From: Oscillospiraceae bacterium | Lineage (GTDB): Bacteria > Bacillota > Clostridia > Oscillospirales > Ruminococcaceae | Reading direction: 5' to 3' | Assembly (NCBI GenBank): GCA_017472965.1 | Contig: JAFUNR010000023.1 | Location: 45,530-109,529 of the forward strand | DNA length: 64,000 nt | In this document: piece by piece, positions 7,816 to 15,221 of the stretch | How the letters are laid out: every line of letters begins with the position of its first letter | Position numbering within the stretch: the first letter of the stretch is position 1 | Made by a program: the position numbers and the translations under genes | The notes under the pieces: generated by a model | Seen by the model: only the letters and a program-made list of their open reading frames with translations | What the model was told of the DNA's origin: nothing | Databases searched by the model: none

Positions 7816-10032
7816 ATGAAACAGCAGCATGCGATCCCCTTTGACCCGCAGACGGCGGGCGGATATCTGTATCTTTCGGGCGGCAGCCATTCCAGCGGTA
7901 AGGGCTGTCCGGACTGGGGCTCCAACGATCCGGCAGAGCTTCGCTTTATCGGCGACCGTCTCGGTACGCTTGTGCTGCAGTATGCGGATGGCAGCAGCGG
8001 ACGCGTGCCGCTTGTGCTGGGCTACACACTGTGGCTGCGCTGTATACGGTATGAGCTCTGCGCACCCTTTTTCGGCGAAGGGCGCGATGAAGAACTGGCG
8101 CAGGGGATGCAGCGCAGTCTGCAGCTTTTCGGCGCATGGGAAGGTGCGGAGGAATGGCTGCTGCGCATTGCGCTGCCGAAGCCCCTTGCCGGTGTGCGTG
8201 TGGAGCCTGCCGAAGAAAAGAACGGTACGCCGGTATTTGATAAAGCGTACTGTGCGGGGGAGCCTGCGGAGGAAGCGCAGCGGGCCTTTTTTGCCGCGCA
8301 TACCGTCATGCCGGATGCACCCGTTCCCGCTTTTGTGAGCGCCGCACTGGATGCGGTGTGCCATGCGCTGCACACCTTTGAGTCTGATTTTGAAGCCGCG
8401 CCGGAGGAATTTGTCTTTCCGCAGCCGCCGCAGGGTTTTCAGCCGGTATTTGCCGGTACGCGGCTGGCGGCTGTTGCCACCGGCAGTGTCTATCATAATA
8501 TGAAGGATCTGGGCAGCCGTACCGATGCGGACGGCTTCCTGCACACCTCTTATCCCGATGCGCCCTCCTGGTGGTACGACGGCTTCGGACCGTATGTGCC
8601 GCGGGTGGGCAGCTACACGGCAAATTTTTATTCCCGCGATGCGGGCCGTGCCATCATGACTCTGGCCGCCTATGGGTACGTGGATGCCGCGGCGGCAGCC
8701 TGCGGCTTTGGCAACCGGTGGATGATGTACTACCGTGAGCAGGGGCTGCAGCTGGCCGGTGTGCCCATTCCGGGGCACTACAGTGTCATGCCCAATACGC
8801 CGCTGATCTATTCGCAGGTGCTGACAAAGCTGGCGAAGCCCGCGCTGGCGGATGACCCGGACGGCTCGCAGCTTTCGGCATGGCCCACCCGCTACACTTT
8901 TGAGCGCTTCGGGGAGGGGCACGGGAATGTGGGCAATCCGGAGACGGATGGTCACGGCCTGATGATGATGGCCAACCGGGCTGCATGGCGTGCGCAGGGC
9001 GCCGATCCGGACTATGTGCGCAAAAACTGGACATACATCAACGAGATGGCGGAGTGGATCCTCTGGAGCTATGCGCATCCGGAGCTTTCCTTTGTGGAAA
9101 ACGATCTGCTTTACGGCGAGACGGAAGCCGCCATGAATGATTATACTCTGTATGCCAATGTGCCCTGTTATCTGGGGCTTCTGAGTCTTGCAGAAATGGC
9201 ACAGGCGGCGGGCGAGGAGGCTGCGGCCGAAAGCTGGCGGCAGACTGCCGGCCGGCTGCGGCGGGCCATCGATGCGCATCTGACGGACGGGCAGGGCTGG
9301 AAGGCGGAGAAGTTCGGCTTCCACCATGATCCGGTGCTGACCATGCTGGCGGATGTGTACGGCTACGATACGGCGGATATGCCCGCCGACTGGGTCGCCC
9401 GCAGCCGCGCAAGCTATGAGACCGATCGGCTGAATGCGGCGCAGCACGGCTGGTACGGCCCCAAGGGCATCGGCTATGATCATGCCATGATCACCCAGAA
9501 TGCGCTGCTGCTGGACCGAATGGCGGATGCGGACGGACTGCTGAACTCTCTGTGCAAGCTGAGCTATGCGCCCCGTCTGCCGGAGCCGTACCTGATCCCC
9601 GAAGCTCTGAGCGTGGATGCCGCAAAGGGCGTACTGCGCCGGCAGGGAGATCTTGGCAATCTGGTGCAGCAGGCCGAAGCCATGAAGTGCTGGCTGCTGG
9701 CGGTGGGCGTTTCGCCGCTGCGGGAGGGCTCCGTGAAGGTGATGCCCCGGCTGCCCGCCGGCTGGAGCGTTAAGGTGCAGGCCGCGCCGGTGCCCGCAAG
9801 CGGTCTGTGCGCCGCGCTGCAGGTGAGCGCTGTGAGCGAAAATACCCAGAGCATCGAGCTGCATTTTGCAGGGGAAGGGGATGCCCGTCTGCAGGTGCGC
9901 TTCGGCCCGTTTGATGCAAAATACGATACGGCGCAGGTAAAGCTGAACGGCGCCGCACACACCCTGCCGCTGCAGCAAAGCGGTGACAGCAAATGGGCAT
10001 GGCTGGAACTGTCGGCTCTGCCGCGGCAGTAA
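7816..10032 (+). CDS. Six-hairpin glycosidase-like protein
   Basis: This 738-aa cytoplasmic protein has no signal peptide. An N-terminal beta-rich part (about 1-200) is followed by a helical region with the aromatic blocks SWWYDGFGPYVPRVGSYTAN, DAGRAIMTLAAYGY, and repeated helices ending in LPEPYLIPEALS and GNLVQQAEAMKCWLLAVG. This is the layout of (alpha/alpha)6 barrel glycosidases of the amylo-alpha-1,6-glucosidase/rhamnosidase/trehalase structural group. A short beta-domain closes the protein. Candidate acids include the Asp of WWYDG and the Glu of PEPYLIPEA. ATG 7816 has AAAGGAG upstream. The exact family and substrate are not recognised; the arabinose context suggests plant glycans. Confidence 0.6.
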   Translation: MKQQHAIPFDPQTAGGYLYLSGGSHSSGKGCPDWGSNDPAELRFIGDRLGTLVLQYADGSSGRVPLVLGYTLWLRCIRYELCAPFFGEGRDEELAQGMQRSLQLFGAWEGAEEWLLRIALPKPLAGVRVEPAEEKNGTPVFDKAYCAGEPAEEAQRAFFAAHTVMPDAPVPAFVSAALDAVCHALHTFESDFEAAPEEFVFPQPPQGFQPVFAGTRLAAVATGSVYHNMKDLGSRTDADGFLHTSYPDAPSWWYDGFGPYVPRVGSYTANFYSRDAGRAIMTLAAYGYVDAAAAACGFGNRWMMYYREQGLQLAGVPIPGHYSVMPNTPLIYSQVLTKLAKPALADDPDGSQLSAWPTRYTFERFGEGHGNVGNPETDGHGLMMMANRAAWRAQGADPDYVRKNWTYINEMAEWILWSYAHPELSFVENDLLYGETEAAMNDYTLYANVPCYLGLLSLAEMAQAAGEEAAAESWRQTAGRLRRAIDAHLTDGQGWKAEKFGFHHDPVLTMLADVYGYDTADMPADWVARSRASYETDRLNAAQHGWYGPKGIGYDHAMITQNALLLDRMADADGLLNSLCKLSYAPRLPEPYLIPEALSVDAAKGVLRRQGDLGNLVQQAEAMKCWLLAVGVSPLREGSVKVMPRLPAGWSVKVQAAPVPASGLCAALQVSAVSENTQSIELHFAGEGDARLQVRFGPFDAKYDTAQVKLNGAAHTLPLQQSGDSKWAWLELSALPRQ

Positions 10033-10068
10033 GCTGCGTTTGGCCGGGCCGGAAATCAAAAATATGAA

Positions 10069-10107
10069 AAAAGGAACCGCTGCACGGCTGATGCAGCGGT
10101 TCCTTTA
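10069..10107. terminator. Bidirectional terminator between convergent genes
   Basis: AAAGGAACCGCTGCA (10070-10084) pairs perfectly with TGCAGCGGTTCCTTT (10092-10106). A-rich and T-rich flanks on both sides serve the sugar operon on the plus strand and the rhomboid-like gene on the minus strand. Confidence 0.92.
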
Positions 10108-10134
10108 TATTTGAGTGTTCTTTTGCGGTGGTGT

Positions 10135-10797
10135 TCAGCGGCGGTTGTTGCGGCGGAACTGTGCGCGGCTGCGCCAGTATTTGCTGTCATTCCCGATGCG
10201 CTTGATGAAATCCGGTCCGAAGAACAGGAAGAAGTTGACAAGGCTCATCACGATGGCGATGCGCACCGGCCAGCTGCCGGTGATGAAGGAGAACAGAAAC
10301 AGCACCGCATCCAGCAGCGCCAGCCATTTCACTTTGATGGGGATGAAGAAGAACAGCAGCACCTGCATATCGGGGTAAAGCACTGCAAAGGCAAAGAAAA
10401 GCGACATATTCAAAAAGTAGTTGTCCGCGCTGCCGGTGATAAGGCAGGAGATGATCGCCCCGATCACGCCGAACAGGTAGTACATGTTGAAACGGAAGCT
10501 GCCCCAGGTGCTTTCCAGAGAACCGCCGATCCAGTAATAAAAGTACAGGCTGAGCACGATGAAAACGGGGGTGGACTGCGGCGGCAGGAAGATAAAGGTG
10601 AAAAGCCGCCACACCTGCCCGCGCAGCAGGGCATCGCGGGAAAGATACAGATACCCGGCAAGGTTGATGGTGGGGTTCAGCAGATCCGCCACATACACCA
10701 GCGCCATGCCGATGACCACCGTCATCATCAGATTGGGGATGGCCTTGCGGCCGTATTTGTACTCAAGGCGGTACAGCCAGTTTTTCACAAAAGTCAC
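10135..10797 (-). CDS. Rhomboid-fold membrane protein, probably not a protease
   Basis: This 220-aa protein has about six hydrophobic segments with the rhomboid-like sequence RGQVWRLFTFIFLPP and a following WIGGSLESTWGSFRFN block. The active-site GxSG of rhomboid proteases is not visible; the matching helix reads ADNYFLNMSLFFAFAVLYPD. It therefore resembles the catalytically inactive rhomboid/Derlin-like proteins of Firmicutes. The C-terminus is basic and cytoplasmic. The gene is transcribed away from the DUF896 gene and ends at a shared terminator. A role in handling membrane proteins is a family-level guess. Confidence 0.75.
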   Translation of the reverse strand: MTFVKNWLYRLEYKYGRKAIPNLMMTVVIGMALVYVADLLNPTINLAGYLYLSRDALLRGQVWRLFTFIFLPPQSTPVFIVLSLYFYYWIGGSLESTWGSFRFNMYYLFGVIGAIISCLITGSADNYFLNMSLFFAFAVLYPDMQVLLFFFIPIKVKWLALLDAVLFLFSFITGSWPVRIAIVMSLVNFFLFFGPDFIKRIGNDSKYWRSRAQFRRNNRR

Positions 10798-10910
10798 TCC
10801 TTTGTTGTGTGTGGGGCAGCACGCAGACTGCTCATATTTATTTTAGCACATTGTTTTGCGAGAAATAAAACAAATTGTAAATTTCCGGTAAAAAGATCTG
10901 CAGCGGGGAC

Positions 10911-10940
10911 TTGACAGCCATGGTACAATAGGGGTAGAAA
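10911..10940 (+). promoter_or_regulatory. Probable promoter of the DUF896 gene
   Basis: TTGACA at 10911-10916 with TAGAAA at 10935-10940 (spacer 18). TACAAT at 10924-10929 is an alternative -10 with a weaker -35. Confidence 0.5.
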
Positions 10941-10973
10941 GAGTAAATGACCCGCAGCGTGAAGGAGAGTACG

Positions 10974-11192
10974 ATGGAACAGAAAAAAATCGACCGCATC
11001 AACGAGCTTGCCCGCAAAAGCAAAACGCCGGAAGGTCTGACCGAGGCTGAGCTGGCAGAACAGAAGGAGCTGCGTGCCGAGTATATTGCCGGCTTCCGCG
11101 CCAGTCTGCGCAGTCAGCTGGACGGCATCGTGGTGCAGGAGGCCGACGGCAGCCGCCACAAACTGAATAAGAAGGATCCGGTAAAGCACTGA
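10974..11192 (+). CDS. DUF896 family protein
   Basis: This 72-aa protein contains RINELARKSKTPEGLTEAEL and EQKELRAEYIAGFRASLRSQ, the hallmark of the DUF896 (YnzC-like) family. These are small helical proteins of Firmicutes, some of which are in SOS regulons. ATG 10974 follows GAAGGAGAG. The C-terminal LNKKDPVKH is variable. The gene stands alone, with its own promoter region and a terminator directly after it. Biochemical function is unknown. Confidence 0.9.
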   Translation: MEQKKIDRINELARKSKTPEGLTEAELAEQKELRAEYIAGFRASLRSQLDGIVVQEADGSRHKLNKKDPVKH

Positions 11193-11199
11193 AGAAAGC

Positions 11200-11233
11200 A
11201 AAGCGGCTGTTTGAAACGCAGCCGCTTTTTTCT
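11200..11233. terminator. Terminator between DUF896 and the convergent methyltransferase gene
   Basis: AAGCGGCTG (11201-11209) pairs with CAGCCGCTT (11219-11227), followed by TTTTTCTTT. Confidence 0.85.
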
Positions 11234-11258
11234 TTGCGTCGGAAAGGAAGAACGACGG

Positions 11259-12551
11259 TCAGCGCTCAAGCACCATAGCGCCCCAGCGGGCGGCAATGGC
11301 CCGCTGGGCGGGTGTGCGGCACACGGCGGCGCACCGGCCGGGGAAAATGCGCAGCGCATTTTCCAGCACGGCATCGTCATCGGCGGCAACGGCGACCGGC
11401 AGCGGCGACATAAAGCAGGCGCAGGCAAGGCGGCGCGCATCGTCGGTGCTGTGCAGCTGTACCAGTGCGCACGCGGCTTCGCCGTCGGCTGCATCCGGAA
11501 GGGCATCCTCCAGATCCTCGTTGCAGGGGATGGCTTCGCTCAGCACAAGGCCGGCTTCGCCGCCGGCGGTTTCGGCAAAGACGCGGTTTTCGAAGCACAG
11601 CGGCAGACCGGCGGGCTCCGGCTTTCCGGCGGCTTCGGCTTCGGGGATGCGGCAAAGCTTTGCCAGCAGGGTGCGCAGCGGGCCGGCGGCACAGCCGGTT
11701 TGGGGCAGTGCAGCGTTCAGTGCGGCGATGTGTTCCGGCGTGCTCTGACAGCAGCCGCCCAGCAAAAATACCCCCTGCTGCGCCATAGCGGCGCAGGCTT
11801 CGCCAAAGGCGGCGGGAGACAGCGGGGCATCCGGTGTGCCGGCGTTGGGCTTTACCAGCAGCGGAATGCGGGCGTATTTTTGCAGCGCAGGCAGCAGCGA
11901 GGCCATGTCCTGTGCACCGGTGGAGCAGTTCAGCCCCACGGCATCGGCACCGGCAGCCTGCAGCGCCAGCACGGCGGCATCTGCCGGCATACCGGAGACG
12001 GTGCGTCCGCCGTTTTCCAGCGTTACACTGGCCAGCACCGGCAGGCCGCAGTCCCGTGCGGCCACCACGGCGGCGCGCACATCGCCCAGACTCATCATTG
12101 TTTCGGCAAAGATCAGATCTGCGCCGGCCTGCTTCAGTGCGGCGATCTGCTCGGTGTAAATGGCAACAAGCTCCTCGAAAGAGGTATCCCCGAAGGGCTC
12201 GCAGAAAAGCCCGGTGGGGGATACATCGCCCGCCACCAGTGCTTTGCCTGCGGCGGCCTCCACCGTCAGCGCGGCAAGACGGCGGTTCAACTCAGTTACA
12301 TTGTCCTGCTCGCCGAACTGCTTCAGCCGGGCGCGGTTGGCGCCGAAGGTGGGGGTCAGCAGGATCCGGCTGCCGGCGGCAAGGTAGCGGCGCTGCCAGT
12401 CGATGAGTACCTGCGGGTGCTCCAGCACCCAGCGCTCCACGCAGACGCCTTTGGGCATACCGGCGGCCATCAGCCCGGTGCCGGTGCCGCCGTCCAGCAG
12501 GACAAAGGGGTGCTGACACAGTCCGGCAAACAGTGCAGTGCGGTCATTCAT
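11259..12551 (-). CDS. Homocysteine S-methyltransferase family protein with a shortened pterin-like tail
   Basis: The 430-aa protein begins with the homocysteine-binding barrel (residues about 14-300), with LLDGGTGTGL, LTPTFGANRARL, FAETMMSL, and the zinc cysteines in LNCS and GGCC. This is the MetH N-terminal type that transfers methyl groups to homocysteine. The last 130 residues include DDDAVLENALRIFPGR, which resembles the pterin-binding domain of MetH but is too short to be complete, and no cobalamin domain follows. It is either a trimmed MetH relying on partner proteins or a distinct methyltransferase. It lies 30 bp after the MATE gene on the minus strand with a GAGGAG site. Confidence 0.8.
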   Translation of the reverse strand: MNDRTALFAGLCQHPFVLLDGGTGTGLMAAGMPKGVCVERWVLEHPQVLIDWQRRYLAAGSRILLTPTFGANRARLKQFGEQDNVTELNRRLAALTVEAAAGKALVAGDVSPTGLFCEPFGDTSFEELVAIYTEQIAALKQAGADLIFAETMMSLGDVRAAVVAARDCGLPVLASVTLENGGRTVSGMPADAAVLALQAAGADAVGLNCSTGAQDMASLLPALQKYARIPLLVKPNAGTPDAPLSPAAFGEACAAMAQQGVFLLGGCCQSTPEHIAALNAALPQTGCAAGPLRTLLAKLCRIPEAEAAGKPEPAGLPLCFENRVFAETAGGEAGLVLSEAIPCNEDLEDALPDAADGEAACALVQLHSTDDARRLACACFMSPLPVAVAADDDAVLENALRIFPGRCAAVCRTPAQRAIAARWGAMVLER

Positions 12552-12581
12552 GAAAAGATCTCCTCGCTGTGAAAGGCCCCA

Positions 12582-13964
12582 TCAGGCCTTTTTCGTTTTG
12601 ACAGGCGGCAGTTCGCCGTCCCGGGGCAGGCTGCGGGTCAGGATCACATAGCAGATAATATGAGCCAGGGCGGTGAGGATCCACGAGATCGGGTAGGAGA
12701 GATAGAGGTTATTCAGAGTGGGATCCAGCGGGAAGATCACTTTGACCCAGAAAATGCGGAAGGCACAGGCACCCAGCAGAGAAACGATCATCGGCGTGAT
12801 GGAATAGCCCAGTCCGCGCAGACCGCCCACCATCACATCCATGATGCCGCAGATGAAGTAGGTGAAGCTGAAGATGATCAGACGGCGGATGCCGGCGGCG
12901 ATGACCTCCGGCTGGCCGGGGGCGTAAATATTGAGCAGAGGATCGCGGAACAGATAGAACAGGATGCCGATGATCAGACCGGTGGCCACCACCAGCACCT
13001 GACAGCGCAGCAGAATGCTGCGGGTGCGCTTATACTGCCTTGCGCCGTAGTTCTGGCCGGTAAAGGCCAGTGCCGCATGATAGAAGGAGTTCATCGCCAC
13101 ATAGATGAAGCCCTCCAGATTGGCGGAGGCGGAATTGCCGGCCACCACTGTGGAGCCGAAGCTGTTGACGGTGGACTGGATGATCACATTGGAAAGCGAG
13201 AACAGCGTGCCCTGCAGACCGGCGGGCAGACCCACACGCACCATTTCCAGCAGATCGGCGCCGTGGATGCCGATGCGGTGCGCATCGAAACGGTAGCACT
13301 CGTGGGTGCGCATCAGACAGCTCAGCACCAGCGCCGCAGACATATACTGCGAGACGATGGTGGCCAGCGCCACGCCTGCTACGCTCATGTGGAACACGAT
13401 GACGAACACCAGATTCAGCGCAACATTCACCAGGCCGGAGACCGCCAGATAATAAAGCGGCCGCTTGGTATCGCCGGCGGCGCGCAGCACGGCCGCGCCG
13501 AAGTTGTAAAGCATCATGCCCGGCAGACCGAGAAAATAGATGCGCAGATACAGGGTGGAAAGATCGATGACATCGGCGGGGGAATCCATCAGCGTCAGCG
13601 CGGTACGGGCAAAGAGAAAACCGAAGATCCCCAGGATCACACCGCCCAGCACGCTGACGGTGACGGCTGTCTGTACCGCACGGCCGACCTCCTGCTGCTT
13701 GCCTGCGCCAAGGCGCTGCGCCACAAGGACGCTGGTACCAACAGAAAGCCCCAGAAACAGGTTGACGATCAGATTGATCAGCGAGCCGCAGCTGCCCACC
13801 GCCGCCAGCGCCTGACTGCCGGCAAAGCGGCCCACCACCACCACGTCGGCGGCGTTGTAAAGCAGCTGCAGAATGCTGCTGGCCATCAGCGGCAGGGTGT
13901 ACAGGATCAGGTTTTTGTAAAGCGGACCGTGAAGCATGTCGATATCGTGGGATCGCAGTTTCAT
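12582..13964 (-). CDS. MATE family efflux transporter
   Basis: This 460-aa membrane protein has about 12 hydrophobic helices. The N-terminus (MLHGPLYKNLILYTLPLMAS) and the block NAADVVVVGRFAGSQALAAV are typical of the DinF/NorM-like MATE branch common in Clostridia. It exports cationic compounds or drugs against a Na+ or H+ gradient. AAAGGAG precedes the ATG on the minus strand. The methyltransferase gene follows 30 bp downstream, so the two are probably one operon. Substrate unknown. Confidence 0.93.
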   Translation of the reverse strand: MKLRSHDIDMLHGPLYKNLILYTLPLMASSILQLLYNAADVVVVGRFAGSQALAAVGSCGSLINLIVNLFLGLSVGTSVLVAQRLGAGKQQEVGRAVQTAVTVSVLGGVILGIFGFLFARTALTLMDSPADVIDLSTLYLRIYFLGLPGMMLYNFGAAVLRAAGDTKRPLYYLAVSGLVNVALNLVFVIVFHMSVAGVALATIVSQYMSAALVLSCLMRTHECYRFDAHRIGIHGADLLEMVRVGLPAGLQGTLFSLSNVIIQSTVNSFGSTVVAGNSASANLEGFIYVAMNSFYHAALAFTGQNYGARQYKRTRSILLRCQVLVVATGLIIGILFYLFRDPLLNIYAPGQPEVIAAGIRRLIIFSFTYFICGIMDVMVGGLRGLGYSITPMIVSLLGACAFRIFWVKVIFPLDPTLNNLYLSYPISWILTALAHIICYVILTRSLPRDGELPPVKTKKA

Positions 13965-14032
13965 TTTTTCTCCTTTGTTTTCAGTAAAATGACCGTATTA
14001 ACCAGCAAAATAAGTACATTAAATAATAGTAT

Positions 14033-14064
14033 ACAACCTTTTGCAAAGAAAAACAACCTTTTGC
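14033..14064. repeat. Pair of direct repeats between divergent MATE and parA genes
   Basis: ACAACCTTTTGC occurs at 14033-14044 and 14053-14064, exactly 20 bp apart (two helical turns). The position in a divergent promoter region fits a regulator binding site. Confidence 0.55.
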
Positions 14065-14098
14065 CTGCGGTTAATCTGCCGCCTGCCGCAGTTTTGCA

Positions 14099-14127
14099 TT
14101 GACTTTCCCGTTGGCGGAGGTTATACT
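14099..14127 (+). promoter_or_regulatory. Sigma-A type promoter of the ParA-like gene
   Basis: TTGACT (14099-14104), spacer 17, TATACT (14122-14127). The ATG lies 62 bp downstream of the -10. Confidence 0.85.
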
Positions 14128-14188
14128 GTTCTTATAAATCAACCGAAAATATGCGCGGGGTATACCGGCGCACAAGCGGAGGCGGACT

Positions 14189-14980
14189 ATGAAAAAAACT
14201 GTCACCATCTGCTTTGCCAACAACAAAGGCGGCAGCGGCAAATCCACCACCTGCGGCAACGTGGGGTATTATCTGGCACAGCAGGGCAAAAAGGTGCTTC
14301 TGCTGGACGGCGATATGCAGCTGAATCTGTCGCTTTCCTTCTTTTCCGAAGAAGAGGTGCTGGGTATGGCGCAAAGCGAACAGAATCTTTACCATGCGGT
14401 GCGTCTGCAGAAGGATCTTGCGGATTTCATCGTCCATACTCCGTACGAGAATCTGGATCTGATCCCCTCCAGCACACTGATGAGCGGCATCGAGTACGAG
14501 CTGTTCACCAAGTGGCAGCGGGAGCTGATCCTGCGCAAATGTCTGCAGTCGGTCAAGGAAAGCGGCGAGTACGATTACATCCTGATGGATGCACCCCCCA
14601 CGCTGGGCGGCTGGGCCATGAACCTGCTGTGCGCATCGGATTGGCTGCTCATCCCGGTGGAGGCTTCGCCCTGGGGGCTGTTCGGCCTTGCCAATATGTT
14701 TGAATTCTTCAACACCGTGCGCCAGATCTCTCCAGAACTGGGGCTGCTGGGTATCGTGGTCACCAAAGTCAACGAGCGCAAGAACTACTTTCGTCAGACC
14801 ATGGATGTGCTGCGCGGCATGGAGAATGTATATACCTTTGAAAGCTATATCAAGGTGGATGCCTCCATCGAGTGGGCGCAGGATGCCAGTCAGCCTGTGG
14901 GTGCATTCCGCAGGGGCTGCCGCAGCGCCGCCGAGTACGAGGCGCTGGCCAAAGAGATCGATGCAAGGCTCAACGCATAA
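14189..14980 (+). CDS. Orphan ParA/Soj-type ATPase
   Basis: The 263-aa protein starts CFANNKGGSGKSTTCGNVGYY, the deviant Walker A (KGGSGKST) of ParA/MinD ATPases with the signature lysine. LLLDGDMQLNLS is the Walker A' block and YDYILMDAPPTLGGWAMN is Walker B. ATP-dependent dimerisation on DNA or membrane is the family mechanism. No ParB, parS-like repeats or replication gene is near, so it is not an obvious chromosome or plasmid partition pair. The gene has its own promoter and terminator and lies just upstream of the GH cluster. Such lone ParA proteins can position other large complexes; that role is speculation. Confidence 0.85.
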   Translation: MKKTVTICFANNKGGSGKSTTCGNVGYYLAQQGKKVLLLDGDMQLNLSLSFFSEEEVLGMAQSEQNLYHAVRLQKDLADFIVHTPYENLDLIPSSTLMSGIEYELFTKWQRELILRKCLQSVKESGEYDYILMDAPPTLGGWAMNLLCASDWLLIPVEASPWGLFGLANMFEFFNTVRQISPELGLLGIVVTKVNERKNYFRQTMDVLRGMENVYTFESYIKVDASIEWAQDASQPVGAFRRGCRSAAEYEALAKEIDARLNA

Positions 14981-15015
14981 AACAAAAATACGCTGCATAT
15001 CGCAGCGAAAAGCCG

Positions 15016-15044
15016 GGCTGCCGCAGGAATGCGGCGGCCTTTTC
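15016..15044 (+). terminator. Terminator after the ParA-like gene
   Basis: GGCTGCCGCA (15016-15025) pairs with TGCGGCGGCC (15030-15039), loop GGAA, followed by TTTTC. Confidence 0.8.
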
Positions 15045-15067
15045 ATTTGCGTGAATTCTGTGCAACT

Positions 15068-15120
15068 TTGCCAAAAAGTTTTCCCACTTTTGACAAAAGG
15101 GAGAAACTGAAAAACCGGCA
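15068..15120 (+). promoter_or_regulatory. Conserved upstream regulatory box of GH-1
   Basis: TTGCCAAAAAG (15068-15078) and GGGAGAAACTGAAAAA (15099-15114) are shared with the region before GH-2. The second box starts 54 bp before the -10, as in GH-2 and GH-3. CCGGCA (15115-15120) and TGCCGG (15141-15146) form an inverted repeat around the -35. Confidence 0.65.
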
Positions 15121-15129
15121 CGGAAAGCA

Positions 15130-15158
15130 TGGACTTTTTTTGCCGGCTGTGATATAGT
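15130..15158 (+). promoter_or_regulatory. Promoter of GH-1
   Basis: TGGACT (15130-15135), spacer 17, TATAGT (15153-15158) with a TGA extended -10 element directly before it. Confidence 0.75.
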
Positions 15159-15221
15159 ACGGATGAAAACCAATGATATCAGTTGGTTGAATTACGGAAA
15201 GGGAAAAAGGAGACGACATTT

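Noticed and set aside
14189-14980. ParA taken as a sign of a plasmid or integrated element
   Set aside because: No replication, integrase, att-like repeats or ParB are near, and the flanks are chromosomal housekeeping-type genes.
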